From Actinomycetota bacterium (GTDB lineage: Bacteria > Actinomycetota > Actinomycetes > Propionibacteriales > Nocardioidaceae): a stretch of 57,357 bases of DNA. The notes under the pieces were generated by a model. It saw only the letters and a list, made by a program, of their open reading frames with translations, was not told the DNA's origin and ran no database searches. This document shows positions 7,383 through 17,318 of the stretch, one piece after another. The stretch spans positions 1 to 57,357 of the forward strand of contig WLJH01000024.1 of the NCBI GenBank assembly GCA_009701885.1. The letters run 5' to 3'. Each line of letters begins with the position of its first letter. Position 1 is the first letter of the stretch. The position numbers were made by a program, and so were the translations under genes.

Positions 7383-7418
7383 AAGCCCCTGACCTGCGGA
7401 GACGCAGGTCAGGGGCTT
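7383..7418 (+). terminator. Perfect 15-bp hairpin after tRNA-Thr fragment 2
   Basis: AAGCCCCTGACCTGC (7383-7397) pairs base for base with 7404-7418 around the loop GGAGAC. It is homologous to the hairpin at 508-543, which has lost part of the stem. Confidence 0.75.
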
Positions 7419-7578
7419 GGTGCGTCCGGGACGCAGTGCGACTGGAGTGTGTGCATCGCACCAGTCGCGTCACCCGCACTCCGGTCGGAGGCGTAGAAGA
7501 GACTGAGGCCCGCGCGACTCTCCTGTTCCTGGAGAGCGCGCTGGGAGGTGGAGCGGCGCGCGGGACGGCGGCTCCGGG
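7419..7578. other. Intergenic DNA after the right island boundary
   Basis: I see no gene or clear signal between the tRNA-Thr fragment 2 hairpin and the 3' end of the CGNR gene at 7579. This is probably the edge of the ancestral chromosome beyond the island. Confidence 0.4.
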
Positions 7579-8148
7579 TCAGCCCGCGTCGCCCGCCTGC
7601 CGAGCGCGGTAGGCGGCGGCGTGGGTCCGGTCGGCGCACCCGGAGCCGCAGAAGTGGCGTGAACGGTTGCGCGTCAGGTCGACCAGCACGTGGTCGCACC
7701 CGCTCGCCCGGCAGACCTTGAGCCGGGCCAGGTCACCCGCGCGCAGCAGGTCCACGACCGCGACGGCGGCCTCCACGGCCATCCGCTGGTCCAGCGGGGC
7801 GTCGTCGGGGAGGGCGTGGACGTGCCACCCGTAGTCCCCGTGCCGGACGACGCGGGGTGAGGCGCCGGCGTGCTCGAAGACCGTGTTGACGTCGGCGGCG
7901 ACGGTCTGCTCGTCGGCACTCCACCAGCGGCGTAGTCGAGGTCGCAGGTCCCGCACAGCCTGGAGCTCGCCCAGGGTCGTCGGTGGGGCGCCGCTCCACG
8001 ACCAGGCCCGCACGAAGTCGAGCAGTGCCGCGAGGTCCGCCAGCCCCTCGTGGGTCCGCCCATCGCTCGCGCCCGGAGGGGTGGGGGCGGTGTTCACCAG
8101 CGCGGCCGCACCCTGCAGCGCCACGGCTGTGTCATGACCGAAAAGCAC
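7579..8148 (-). CDS. CGNR zinc-finger transcriptional regulator (ABATE domain)
   Basis: This has 189 residues. The N-terminal ABATE domain (about 1-135) contains AALVNTAPTPPG near the start, the ALVNT motif that gives such proteins away. The C-terminal CGNR finger reads CRASGCDHVLVDLTRNRSRHFC, then GSGC, with the Cys pairs and the RNRSRHFC core typical of DNA-binding CGNR proteins. GTG at 8148 is preceded by CAGGAG. It is divergent from the P450 gene at 8229, so it probably regulates it; the 80-bp gap carries TACCGT and TACGGT elements that could be the two -10 boxes. Confidence 0.85.
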   Translation of the reverse strand: MLFGHDTAVALQGAAALVNTAPTPPGASDGRTHEGLADLAALLDFVRAWSWSGAPPTTLGELQAVRDLRPRLRRWWSADEQTVAADVNTVFEHAGASPRVVRHGDYGWHVHALPDDAPLDQRMAVEAAVAVVDLLRAGDLARLKVCRASGCDHVLVDLTRNRSRHFCGSGCADRTHAAAYRARQAGDAG

Positions 8149-8228
8149 CTTGACTCCTGACGTGCGGGGTCCGTACCGTCAGGATCATCCGCCATTACGG
8201 TCCTGATGTCGATCTCGAGGAGCCCCCG

Positions 8229-9434
8229 ATGCCGTCCCAGGTGCCCACCGCCCCCTTCCTCGACCTGGCAGACCCGGCCTTCGACACCACCTCCGCGCAG
8301 GTGCACGCGGCCCGCGAGGCCGACTGGCTGGCGCCGACGTCGTACGGCTTCGCGGTGCTGCGCTACGAGGAGGCCAACGAGCTGCTGACCGACCGCCGTT
8401 TCCGCCAGGGCAACGCCCGGTGGCCGGAGCAGAACGGCGTGACCGGCGGTCCGTTCCTGGAGTGGTGGCAGCGGGTGCTGCTGAGCCTGGACGGTGACGA
8501 CCACGCGCGGTTGCGGCGCCTGCTGATGCCGGCGTTCAAGCGGCAGAGCATCCTGCGCATGCGACCGCAGTTCCAGCGGATCGCCGACGAGCTGGTCGAG
8601 GGGTTCGCCGACCGCGGCCGGGTCGAGCTCATCGCCGAGTTCGCCGAGCCGTACGCCGCCCGCATCCTGTGCCTGCTGCTGGGCCTGCCCGAGGACGAGT
8701 GGCGGCAGGTGGCGCACTGGGCCGACGACCTGGGCCGTTCCTTCGGCATCGCCGTCGCCCGGGACCTGCCGCTGATCGAGGCGGCGCTGGAGGGCCTGAC
8801 CGGCTACGTCGAGGCGGCGGTCGAGGACCGCCTCGCACACCCTCGCGAGGACCTCGTCTCCACCCTGGTGCAGGCCCACGCGGGGGACGGCCGGCTGACC
8901 CGCGACGAGCTGGTCGTCGGCCTGGTGTTCCTGGCCTTCGCCGGGATGGAGACGACGCGCAACCAGATCGGCCTGGCCGTCCAGACGCTGCTGCGCCACC
9001 CGGACCAGTGGCGGTTGCTGTCCGAGCGTCCTGACCTGGGCGAGGCGGCCGTCGAGGAGGTCATGCGGGTCAACCCGACGGTGACCTGGGTGACGCGCGA
9101 GGCGACCGAAGACCTGACGTTCCACGGTGTGCACTTCCCGGCGGGCGCGATCCTGCAGGTGCTCTCGCACGCCGCCGGCACCGACCCGCGGGCCATGCCC
9201 GACCCTGACGTCGACATCACCGCCGCCCGTGACCGGGCGCCGCACCTGGGCTTCGGCAAGGGCGTCCACCACTGCCTGGGTCACATGGTCGCGCGCGTCG
9301 ACATGGCGGTGGCGCTCCCGACCCTGGCCCGTGCCATGCCGGATGCCGCGCCCGACGGCCCGGGGGAGTGGCTCCCGGTCTCCGGCAACACCGGCGCGCT
9401 GTCCTTCCCCCTGCGCTTCACCCCCGGGGCCTGA
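8229..9434 (+). CDS. Cytochrome P450
   Basis: A 401-residue soluble bacterial P450, a haem monooxygenase that needs ferredoxin and a reductase, neither of which is adjacent. All hallmark motifs are present: I-helix AFAGMETTRNQ (oxygen-activating Thr pair region, about 237-247), K-helix EEVMR (the ExxR motif), and the haem loop HLGFGKGVHHCLG with the axial Cys at residue 349. ATG at 8229 follows GAGGAG. The substrate cannot be told from sequence. The region before the C-helix (WWQRVLLSLDGDDHARLRRL) is normal. Regulation by the divergent CGNR protein is likely. Confidence 0.93.
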   Translation: MPSQVPTAPFLDLADPAFDTTSAQVHAAREADWLAPTSYGFAVLRYEEANELLTDRRFRQGNARWPEQNGVTGGPFLEWWQRVLLSLDGDDHARLRRLLMPAFKRQSILRMRPQFQRIADELVEGFADRGRVELIAEFAEPYAARILCLLLGLPEDEWRQVAHWADDLGRSFGIAVARDLPLIEAALEGLTGYVEAAVEDRLAHPREDLVSTLVQAHAGDGRLTRDELVVGLVFLAFAGMETTRNQIGLAVQTLLRHPDQWRLLSERPDLGEAAVEEVMRVNPTVTWVTREATEDLTFHGVHFPAGAILQVLSHAAGTDPRAMPDPDVDITAARDRAPHLGFGKGVHHCLGHMVARVDMAVALPTLARAMPDAAPDGPGEWLPVSGNTGALSFPLRFTPGA

Positions 9435-9465
9435 CCAGGCCCGCGGCAGCCCCGACGGCCAGTGC

Positions 9466-9471
9466 TACGGT
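9466..9471 (+). promoter_or_regulatory. Leaderless-type -10 (TACGGT) six bases before an ATG
   Basis: TACGGT, six bases, ATG at 9478. This matches the spacing of other leaderless genes in the window and is the main reason to consider the small frame behind it. Confidence 0.4.
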
Positions 9472-9477
9472 CCGCCC

Positions 9478-9630
9478 ATGACGACCCCCTCGGTGTGCGC
9501 GACGGCATGGCCCTCGCTCGTGCCGAGCGGCGCCGCCCTGCTGGCGATCCTCCTCAGCGAGGAAGCGCGGGGCGTGCGGGGCGTGGACGTCCTGCGGCGC
9601 AGCGTCGACCGCGCCCCGCCCGCGCGCTGA
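9478..9630 (+). CDS. Possible 50-residue leaderless small protein
   Basis: The frame MTTPSVCATAWPSL... ends in RSVDRAPPAR. It has a hydrophobic centre (GAALLAILL) and a basic tail. There is no Shine-Dalgarno site, but a TACGGT box stands exactly six bases before the ATG. I do not recognise it. It could equally be the leader of the downstream oxidoreductase transcript. Confidence 0.35.
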   Translation: MTTPSVCATAWPSLVPSGAALLAILLSEEARGVRGVDVLRRSVDRAPPAR

Positions 9631-9751
9631 CCGCGGCAGCGACTGCCGTTCTCGCCCCTCTCTCTCGCGATCCCCGTGAGCGGCGCCGCTGCGCCCTCGG
9701 CGTGGACCGCTCCCGCCCCGCGCCGTCGCGCGCCCCTGCTCGACCCAGGAC

Positions 9752-11089
9752 GTGTCCCATGACGACCCACCCCCGCTCGCCCAGCACTCCCGCACGACGT
9801 CGCCACAGCGCGTGGCCGTGGTCGGCGGCGGCATCGTCGGCCTCAGCGTCGCCTGGCACCTCCAGCGGTACGACGTCGAGGTGGTCGTCCTCGAGCAGGG
9901 CCGGATCGGGGAGGGTGCGTCGTGGGGCAACGCCGGTTGGCTGACGCCGGCCCTCGCGCGCCCCCTGCCCGACCCGCACGTGCTGCGGTTCGGTCTGCGG
10001 GCCCTGCTGGACCCCGCCTCGCCGGTCTACCTCCCGCCGACGGCCGACCCGGCCACGTGGCGCTTCCTGCTCGGGTTCGCCCGGCACTGCACGACCCCCG
10101 CCGCCCGGAGGGCCATGGCCGCGCTCGCGCCGCTCAACCGGCAGGCCATCGCCGCCTTCGACGAGCTCGCCGACGTGCACGCCGTGCCCCGCACCCGCGA
10201 CGCGCAGCCCTTCCTGGCGTGCTTCGGCTCCACCCAGGAGGCCATGGCCCTGGTGCGGGAGCTGCAGGACCTCGAGGAGCACGGGCAGAGGCCGCACTTC
10301 GACTACCTGACCGGGCCCCAGGTGCACGCCGCCGAGCCGGCGTTGGGGGCGGGCGTCGCAGCCGCGGTCGCCCTGCGCGGGCAGCGCTACCTGCACCCAC
10401 CCCTGTTCGTCGCCTCGCTGCGCGCGGCGGTGGAGGAGGCCGGCGGGGTCGTCCGCGAAGGCAGCACGGTCACCGGCGTACGCCGCGACGTGGCTGGCCT
10501 GCGAGTCGTCACGGCCACCGGCGAGGACCTGCGCGTCGACGCCGTGGTCCTCTGCGGCGGCGCAGGATCGGGCGACCTGCTCCGCGAGCACGGGGTGCGC
10601 CGACCGGTGCAGGCGGGCCGTGGCTACTCCTTCAGCGTCACCGGGGCGGAGGTGCCGTCCGGACCGGTGTACTTCCCGGTCGAGCGGATCGCCTGCACCC
10701 CGCTCCACGACCCGTGGGTGACCGAGCGCGACGAGCAGTGGCGCCCGCTCCCCGTCACGCCGCGGCTGCGCATCGCCGGAATGATGGAGTTCCGTCCCCA
10801 CGGCGCGCCGTTGGACCCCCGGCGGATCGAGGCGATCGTCGCGGCGGTGCGTCCCCTGCTGCCGGGGGTGGACCTCGACGACCGGCAGGACGAGTGGGTC
10901 GGCTCCCGGCCGTGCACCACCGACGGGCTGCCGCTGATCGGTCCCACGCGCACCCCCGGGGTCCACGTCGCCACCGGGCACGGCATGTGGGGAGTCGTCC
11001 ACGGACCGCTCACCGGGCGGCTGCTGGCCGAGCAGGTCGTGACCGGCCGCGCGTCGCCCCTGCTGCGTCCCTTCCGGCCGACTCGATGA
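9752..11089 (+). CDS. FAD-dependent oxidoreductase, DadA/glycine-oxidase-like
   Basis: This has 445 residues. The N-terminal dinucleotide-binding motif is VAVVGGGIVGLSVAWHL (about 21-37), followed by VVVLEQGRIGEGASWGNAG, where the ASWGNAG segment is characteristic of D-amino acid dehydrogenase-like flavoproteins. Near the C-terminus TDGLPLIGPT and ATGHGMWGVVHGPLTG match the second FAD-contact region. The probable reaction is oxidative deamination of D-amino acids or sarcosine/glycine-type substrates. GTG at 9752 is used; an ATG at 9759 is out of frame. No transporter or racemase gene is next to it, so the substrate is open. Confidence 0.85.
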   Translation: MSHDDPPPLAQHSRTTSPQRVAVVGGGIVGLSVAWHLQRYDVEVVVLEQGRIGEGASWGNAGWLTPALARPLPDPHVLRFGLRALLDPASPVYLPPTADPATWRFLLGFARHCTTPAARRAMAALAPLNRQAIAAFDELADVHAVPRTRDAQPFLACFGSTQEAMALVRELQDLEEHGQRPHFDYLTGPQVHAAEPALGAGVAAAVALRGQRYLHPPLFVASLRAAVEEAGGVVREGSTVTGVRRDVAGLRVVTATGEDLRVDAVVLCGGAGSGDLLREHGVRRPVQAGRGYSFSVTGAEVPSGPVYFPVERIACTPLHDPWVTERDEQWRPLPVTPRLRIAGMMEFRPHGAPLDPRRIEAIVAAVRPLLPGVDLDDRQDEWVGSRPCTTDGLPLIGPTRTPGVHVATGHGMWGVVHGPLTGRLLAEQVVTGRASPLLRPFRPTR

Positions 11090-11156
11090 CTCCCGGGGAC
11101 GTCTCGACGGCAGCCCGCCGAGCCCTGGGTGCTGGCGGAGCTGGGCGAGGCCTGAC

Positions 11157-11576
11157 TCAGCCCGCGAACGGGTCGACGACCGACAGTCCTGCGGCGAGGA
11201 ACGGCCGGGTGTCCCGGGTGGCAATGGCGAAGTCGTGACGGCGGGCGACCGCGGCGATGAGCGCGTCCGCGAGGGCGATCGACTCACCACGCCTCCGAGC
11301 GGTGCTCCGGACCTCGGCGTACGCCGATGCCGACGGTACGTCGAAGTCGAGGATGCGACCCGCGAGGAGCGGCAGCACCTGCTCCTCGAGCGCGGACGCC
11401 AGGGTCGTGCGTCGAGCTCCCGCAGGGAGGTTGGCGATGCCGTAGCGGAGCTCGGCCAGGGTGATGGTGGTGACGTGCAGCGTCTCGGGCACCTGCGCGT
11501 CCAGCCACGCGATCACGCGCGGGTCCGGACGAGGTCGCAGCGGCTCGGAGAGGACGTTGGTGTCCAGGACGATCAC
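11157..11576 (-). CDS. PIN-domain toxin (FitB/VapC family ribonuclease)
   Basis: This has 139 residues, typical of FitB-like PIN toxins. The four acidic residues that coordinate the metal are in place: D5 (VLDTN), E42 (LAELRYG), D104 (ADALIAA) and D122 (ATRDTRPF). GTG at 11576 overlaps the antitoxin stop (GTGA), as in most vapBC/fitAB pairs. The protein should cleave RNA when freed from its antitoxin. The ending DTRPFLAAGLSVVDPF is close to the FitB consensus. Confidence 0.92.
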   Translation of the reverse strand: MIVLDTNVLSEPLRPRPDPRVIAWLDAQVPETLHVTTITLAELRYGIANLPAGARRTTLASALEEQVLPLLAGRILDFDVPSASAYAEVRSTARRRGESIALADALIAAVARRHDFAIATRDTRPFLAAGLSVVDPFAG

Positions 11577-11809
11577 GACAGGTCGAGGGGCTCGGGCGCC
11601 GGCTCGAGGTCGCGGTCCAGCTCGAGGCCGCCGACCGCGGCTCCGATGGCGGCCAGCGCCGAGCCGAGGCGGACCCGGTCGGGGGAGTCGACGGCTGCCG
11701 TGAGGATGGCGCGCACCTCCGCCTCGGTGCTGCGCCCGTGGGCCGCGGCGCGTGCCTTGAGGGCACGGTGGGTCTCGTCGGGCAGGTTGCGGACAGTGAT
11801 GGCGGCCAT
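11573..11809 (-). CDS. FitA-type ribbon-helix-helix antitoxin
   Basis: This has 78 residues. The N-terminal RHH DNA-binding domain reads MAAITVRNLPDETHRALKARAAAHGRSTEAEVRAIL, the FitA/Phd-like pattern, with a C-terminal tail (LDRDLEPAPEPLD) that should wrap the PIN toxin. The ATG at 11809 has GGAGG seven bases upstream; an earlier in-frame ATG at 11830 would begin inside the operator. An operator of the FitAB type lies directly upstream at 11822-11849, so the complex very likely autorepresses. Confidence 0.9.
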   Translation of the reverse strand: MAAITVRNLPDETHRALKARAAAHGRSTEAEVRAILTAAVDSPDRVRLGSALAAIGAAVGGLELDRDLEPAPEPLDLS

Positions 11810-11821
11810 CGGTCCTCCAGG

Positions 11822-11849
11822 TGATATCAATGCTGGCTCGATGATAGCG
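11822..11849. promoter_or_regulatory. FitAB-type operator of the toxin-antitoxin pair
   Basis: TGATATCA (11822-11829), a 12-bp spacer, then TGATAGCG (11842-11849). The neisserial FitAB operator is known as TGCTATCA-N12-TGATAGCA, so half-sites and spacing agree with one mismatch per half. It lies 12 bp before the antitoxin start. Confidence 0.7.
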
Positions 11850-11861
11850 CTTCGCGCCCGA

Positions 11862-12752
11862 TCACGGCGCGACCCCGGCGACCCCCGCGACCAGGGCGGC
11901 GACCCGCGCCACCACCGGCGAGGGGTCCGGCCGGTGCGCCAGGGCGAGCGGGACGGTCACGGGGTCACCCGCCAGCGGGACGTAGGCCACGCCGTCCAGC
12001 CGCAGCGCCCGCACCGAGGCCGGCACCAGGCCGACCCCGAGGCCCGCCGCCACGAAGACCACCAGCGTGCCCGTCTCGCCCACCTCCAGCACCGCGGGGT
12101 CGAAGCCCGCCGCCCGGCACGCCTCCAGCACCCGTGGCTGCAGGGTCGAGCGCGCCCCCGACGGGTGGGTCACCAGCGTCTCGCCTGCCAGGTCGGCGAT
12201 GGCGACCGACGCCGCACCGGCCGCCGGGTGGGCAGCGGGCAGCACCGCCACCAGGGGCTCGCGCCGCAGCTCGTGCGCCACCAGGTCGTCCGGGAGCACC
12301 GGTCCCGGACGCAGCACGGCCAGGTCGAGGTCGCCGGCGCGCAGCGCGTCGATCAGCTCGGGTCCGAGCAGCTCCCCGCGCAGCTCGAGCTCGAGGTCGG
12401 GCAGCTCCTCGCGCACGCGACGCGCGACCCGCGGCAAGACGTCGTACGTCGCCGTGCCGACGAACCCGAGCCGCACCCGTCCCGCGCGGCCGGCCACGAG
12501 CAGCGCCAGGTCCGCCTCGGCGCGGTCGGCCGCAGTGAGCACCTCCCGCGCCCGCTGGAGCAGCAACCGCCCCGCGTCGGTCAGGTCGACGCGACGCGTG
12601 GAGCGGTCGAGCAGCCGCGCACCGACCTCGCGCTCGAGCGCCTTCAGCTGCTGGGACAGCGCCGGCTGGGCGACGTGCAGGCGCGCGGCCGCACGCCCGA
12701 AGTGCCGCTCCTCCGCGAGCACGACGAACGAGCGCAGCAACCGGATCTCCAC
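11862..12752 (-). CDS. LysR-family transcriptional regulator
   Basis: This has 296 residues from the GTG at 12752 (VEIRLLRSFVVLAEERHFGRAA...). The winged HTH with HVAQPALSQQLKALEREVG is canonical, and the effector domain (about 90-290) has the usual two alpha/beta lobes (VRLGFVGTATYDVLP..., LVTHPSGARSTL). The helix pattern and the effector region resemble BenM/CatR/PcaQ-type regulators of aromatic degradation. It is divergent from pcaFIJ and probably activates it in response to a pathway intermediate. An ATG at 12779 would add nine residues; the shorter start is usual for the family. Confidence 0.85.
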   Translation of the reverse strand: MEIRLLRSFVVLAEERHFGRAAARLHVAQPALSQQLKALEREVGARLLDRSTRRVDLTDAGRLLLQRAREVLTAADRAEADLALLVAGRAGRVRLGFVGTATYDVLPRVARRVREELPDLELELRGELLGPELIDALRAGDLDLAVLRPGPVLPDDLVAHELRREPLVAVLPAAHPAAGAASVAIADLAGETLVTHPSGARSTLQPRVLEACRAAGFDPAVLEVGETGTLVVFVAAGLGVGLVPASVRALRLDGVAYVPLAGDPVTVPLALAHRPDPSPVVARVAALVAGVAGVAP

Positions 12753-12796
12753 CCAGCCATGATGCCTCAGCCTTATCAATGACGCATGAATGAATA

Positions 12797-12826
12797 TTGG
12801 AGATGATCGACGGACCGGCCTAGCGT
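12797..12826 (+). promoter_or_regulatory. Promoter of the pcaFIJ operon
   Basis: TTGGAG at 12797-12802, an 18-bp spacer and TAGCGT at 12821-12826, then six bases to the ATG at 12833. The transcript is probably leaderless. The AT-rich DNA just upstream (around 12776-12798) is where the divergent LysR protein would bind. Confidence 0.55.
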
Positions 12827-12832
12827 GACGAC

Positions 12833-14034
<1,202 letters not shown>

Positions 14035-14038
<4 letters not shown>

Positions 14039-14730
14039 GCGCCCGCGTGCTGACGTCGTACGACGACGCGGTGGCCGGCACCGCCGACGGCTCGACCGTG
14101 ATGGTCGGTGGCTTCGGCATGGCCGGCATGCCGGTCGAGCTCATCGACGCGCTGATCCGCCAGGGGGCGAAGGACCTCACGATCGTGTCCAACAACGCCG
14201 GCAACGGCGACACCGGCCTGGCCGCGCTCCTGGCCGCGGGACGGGTGCGCAAGGTGGTGTGCTCGTTCCCGCGGCAGGTCGACTCGTGGGTCTTCGACGG
14301 GCTCTACCGCGCCGGGGAGATCGAGCTCGAGGTCGTGCCGCAGGGCAACCTCGCCGAGCGGATGCGCGCCGCGGGTGCCGGCATCGGGGCGTTCTTCTCC
14401 CCGACGGGCGTCGGCACCCCGCTGGCCGAGGGCAAGGAGGTCCGCGAGATCGACGGACGCACCTACGTCCTGGAGATGCCGATCCGGGCCGACCTCGCGC
14501 TGGTCAAGGCCCACGTCGCCGACCGGCTCGGGAACCTCGTCTACCGCAGGACCGCCCGCAACTTCGGCCCGGTCATGTGCACCGCCGCCACCACCGTGGC
14601 GGTGCAGGTCGACCGCGTGGTCGAGGTCGGGGAGCTGGACCCGGAGAGCATCGTGACCCCGGCGATCTTCGTCGACCGGGTCGTCCCCGCGGACTCGGTG
14701 GCGGCGACGAGGACGGAGGAGGTCGCATGA
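14035..14730 (+). CDS. pcaI: 3-oxoadipate CoA-transferase, alpha subunit
   Basis: This has 231 residues. It contains the glycine-rich SCOT family motif VGGFGMAGMPVELIDAL near residues 24-40 and LTIVSNNAGNGDTGLAALL, plus GVGTPLAEGKE further on. With PcaJ it moves CoA from succinyl-CoA to 3-oxoadipate. GTG at 14035 overlaps the thiolase stop by four bases, so translation is coupled. SCOT-family subunits for other 3-oxoacids look alike; the thiolase and LysR neighbours favour 3-oxoadipate. Confidence 0.88.
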
Positions 14731-15374
14731 GCCGCGACAAGCACCAGATCGCGGCGGCCATCGCCCGCGACATCGCCACGGCCCACCCCGACGGTGCCTT
14801 CGTGAACCTCGGCATCGGCCAGCCGACGCTGGTCGCCGACCACCTGCCCGAGGGCTCCGGGGTCGTGCTGCACACCGAGAACGGCATGCTCAACATGGGT
14901 CCCGCGGCCGCCGAGGGCCAGGTCGACCCGGACCTCACCAACGCCGGCAAGATCCCGGTCACCGAGCTCCCCGGCTGCTCCTACTTCGACTCGGCCGCAT
15001 CCTTCGCCATGATGCGCGGCGACCACCTCGACGTCTGCGTGCTCGGGGCCTTCCAGGTCTCGCAGACCGGCGACCTGGCCAACTGGCACACCGGTGCTCC
15101 CGACGCGATCCCAGCGGTCGGCGGGGCGATGGACCTCGCGATCGGGGCCCGCTCGGTCTGGGTGATGATGACGCTGCTCGACAAGCAGGGGCGGCCCAAG
15201 ATCGTCCCGGAGTGCACCTACCCGCTCACCGGGGTCGGGTGCATCGAGCGGGTCTACACCGACCTCGGCACCTTCGAGATCACGCCCGAGGGGGTCGTGG
15301 CCCGCGACCTGGCGGGCACGACGTACGACGAGCTGGCGTCGCTGCTCGCGCCGGTGCGGCTGCTGCGTCCCTGA
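14727..15374 (+). CDS. pcaJ: 3-oxoadipate CoA-transferase, beta subunit
   Basis: This has 215 residues. The catalytic glutamate that forms the enzyme-CoA thioester is E51 in HTENGMLNMGP, and the upstream NLGIGQPTLVADHL is the family signature. Later GCSYFDSAASFAMMRGDHLD and PECTYPLTGVGCIERVYTDL are conserved in beta subunits. ATG at 14727 overlaps the pcaI stop (ATGA). It is the last gene of the three-gene operon, and the next gene is convergent. Confidence 0.9.
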   Translation: MSRDKHQIAAAIARDIATAHPDGAFVNLGIGQPTLVADHLPEGSGVVLHTENGMLNMGPAAAEGQVDPDLTNAGKIPVTELPGCSYFDSAASFAMMRGDHLDVCVLGAFQVSQTGDLANWHTGAPDAIPAVGGAMDLAIGARSVWVMMTLLDKQGRPKIVPECTYPLTGVGCIERVYTDLGTFEITPEGVVARDLAGTTYDELASLLAPVRLLRP

Positions 15375-15384
15375 GACCCCGAGG

Positions 15385-15792
15385 TCAGGCCGACGGCACC
15401 TGGGTCTTGCGCGGACCGACCTTCCACTCGCCGTCGGCGGTGGTGACGACCAGCGAGCGGCGTACGCCGAGGGCCCCCTGCTCGCGCTGCAGGCGGCCCT
15501 GGCCGCGCAGGTAGCGGTCGACGAAGCGGGCGAGGCGGGCGGCGTCGCGGGCGAGGAGGTCGGTGTCCTCGTAGTCGCCCTCGAGCGTGACGGTGCGGGC
15601 GGGGCGCGAGAGCCGCGCCTCGAGCTTCGTGCGGGAGGCGGTGAGCTCGGCGGAGCGGCCGCCGCGACCGGCGACGCGGTAGGCGACGGAGCCGCCGGCC
15701 GGGGACGGGAGCCGGGTCGTCTCGCCGGTGTGGCCCAGGTGCTGGGCGAGCGCGGTCTCGACGATGGGCCTGCAGTCGGTCTCGAAGGTCAC
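15385..15792 (-). CDS. Hypothetical protein
   Basis: 135 residues from a GTG at 15792 ([19 protein letters not shown]). The charged sequence has a central Arg/Asp-rich helix ([20 protein letters not shown]) and a C-terminal beta pair ([17 protein letters not shown]). No signal peptide, membrane segment or known motif is seen. It is convergent with pcaJ, ten bases apart, and divergent from the UDP-glucose dehydrogenase gene. Confidence 0.6.
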   Translation of the reverse strand: MTFETDCRPIVETALAQHLGHTGETTRLPSPAGGSVAYRVAGRGGRSAELTASRTKLEARLSRPARTVTLEGDYEDTDLLARDAARLARFVDRYLRGQGRLQREQGALGVRRSLVVTTADGEWKVGPRKTQVPSA

Positions 15793-15832
15793 GACCGGAG
15801 CATGGCAGAGGGACGGTAGAGGTGGGGGGAGG

Positions 15833-15870
15833 GGTCTCGCGGCTCGCTCCGCTCGCAGCTCGACCAGCGG
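15833..15870. repeat. Dispersed 38-bp repeat, copy 1
   Basis: A GGTCTCG...CTCGACCAGCGG element lying between genes. Its reverse complement recurs at about 57075-57111 with a few mismatches. I recall very similar elements as abundant intergenic repeats in Nocardioides genomes. The role is unknown. Confidence 0.6.
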
Positions 15871-15944
15871 TGGAGCGGCCAGTGTTCGCCGAGCCCTACT
15901 CCGCGTTCACCGGCCCGACGCCGCAGCCGTCCACCGTCGTGGTC

Positions 15945-17111
15945 GTGAAGATCGCGGTCGTGGGCCTGGGGTACGTCGGGATGTCCAACGCCGTGGTGCT
16001 CGCCCGGCACCACCAGGTCTGGGCCGTCGACGTCGACCCGGCCCGGGTCGAGGCGGTCAACGTCCGGCGCTCGCCCGTCGAGGACGCCGACCTCGACGAG
16101 CACCTCGAGCACGCGGAGGTGGACCTGAGGGCCACCACCGACCTGGCGGCCGCGGTCGCGGGAGCGGCGTACGTCGTCGTGGCCACGCCCACCGACTACG
16201 ACCCGGAGGCCCACCACTTCGACACCACGTCGGTGGAGTCGGTGATCCGCGAGGCCCGCGAGGTCAACCCGACCGCGGTCATCGTCATCAAGTCGACCGT
16301 GCCCGTCGGCTTCACCGCTCGCATGCGCGGCGAGCACCTCGGCGCGCACATCGTCTTCAGCCCCGAGTTCCTGCGCGAGGGCAAGGCGCTCCACGACAAC
16401 CTGCACCCCTCGAGGATCGTCGTGGGTGACCGCGGCGAGGACGGCAAGCGCTTCGCCGACCTCATGGTCGAGGGCGCGGTCGACCGGACCGCCCCGGTGC
16501 TGCTCACCGACTCCGCCGAGGCCGAGGCGATCAAGCTCTTCTCCAACACCTACCTCGCGCTGCGGGTCGCCTACTTCAACGAGCTCGACTCCTATGCCGC
16601 CCGCCACGGGCTCTCCACCGCCCAGATCATCGAGGGCGTGGGCCTGGACCCGCGGATCGGCTCGCACTACAACAACCCGAGCTTCGGGTACGGCGGCTAC
16701 TGCCTGCCCAAGGACACCCGCCAGCTCCAGGCCAACTACTGCGACGTCCCGCAGAACCTGATCAGCGCGATCGTCGCGGCCAACACCACGCGCAAGGACT
16801 TCATCGCCGAGGACGTCCTGCGGCGCCGGCCCTCCACGGTCGGGGTGTACCGGCTCGTCATGAAGCAGGGCTCCGACAACTACCGGATGTCCTCGGTGCA
16901 GGGCGTCATGAAGCGGATCCGCGCTCGAGGGGTCGAGGTGCTCGTGCACGAGCCGACCCTGGAGGCCGACACCTTCTTCGGCGCCGAGGTCGTGCGGGAC
17001 CTCGAGGAGCTGAAGGCCCGCTGCGACGTCATCGTCGCCAACCGGCGGGCCCCCGAGCTCGAGGACGTCGAGGACAAGGTCTACACCCGCGACCTGTACG
17101 GCCGGGACTGA
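15945..17111 (+). CDS. ugd: UDP-glucose 6-dehydrogenase
   Basis: 388 residues from the GTG at 15945, exactly the length of the E. coli-type enzyme. The frame extends upstream to 15822 but that part runs through the dispersed repeat and lacks homology. It has NAD-binding [60 protein letters not shown] and the catalytic Cys253 in [14 protein letters not shown]. It oxidises UDP-glucose to UDP-glucuronate for envelope polysaccharide. A hairpin 20 bp behind the stop may end the transcript. Two glycosyltransferases follow. Confidence 0.92.
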   Translation: MKIAVVGLGYVGMSNAVVLARHHQVWAVDVDPARVEAVNVRRSPVEDADLDEHLEHAEVDLRATTDLAAAVAGAAYVVVATPTDYDPEAHHFDTTSVESVIREAREVNPTAVIVIKSTVPVGFTARMRGEHLGAHIVFSPEFLREGKALHDNLHPSRIVVGDRGEDGKRFADLMVEGAVDRTAPVLLTDSAEAEAIKLFSNTYLALRVAYFNELDSYAARHGLSTAQIIEGVGLDPRIGSHYNNPSFGYGGYCLPKDTRQLQANYCDVPQNLISAIVAANTTRKDFIAEDVLRRRPSTVGVYRLVMKQGSDNYRMSSVQGVMKRIRARGVEVLVHEPTLEADTFFGAEVVRDLEELKARCDVIVANRRAPELEDVEDKVYTRDLYGRD

Positions 17112-17130
17112 CGCGGGCCCGGCGTCGCGG

Positions 17131-17182
17131 ACTGGAGGTCCTGTCCGGCACCTGGCGCCGGGCAGGACCTCCAGCTCGGTCG
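17131..17182. repeat. Hairpin repeat copy 1 (also a likely terminator)
   Basis: CTGGAGGTCCTG (17132-17143) pairs with its complement ending at 17174, continuing through CCGGC/GCCGG to give a long stem with a tiny loop. A homologous element with the same arms lies at 33866-33908, and similarity extends about eight bases past the stem. As it follows ugd it could terminate transcription. Confidence 0.65.
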
Positions 17183-17318
17183 GAGGCGCGCGGTCGGGCC
17201 ACGCGGTCTCGACGATGGCTGGCCGGCGGTGGGGATGCCGGGAGCCCGCCGGGACCTGTTCGTCGGGCGCGCACGCGGAGGTCACGGTCGGTTCACCGGG
17301 CGCCGCGAGCGTGGAGGC

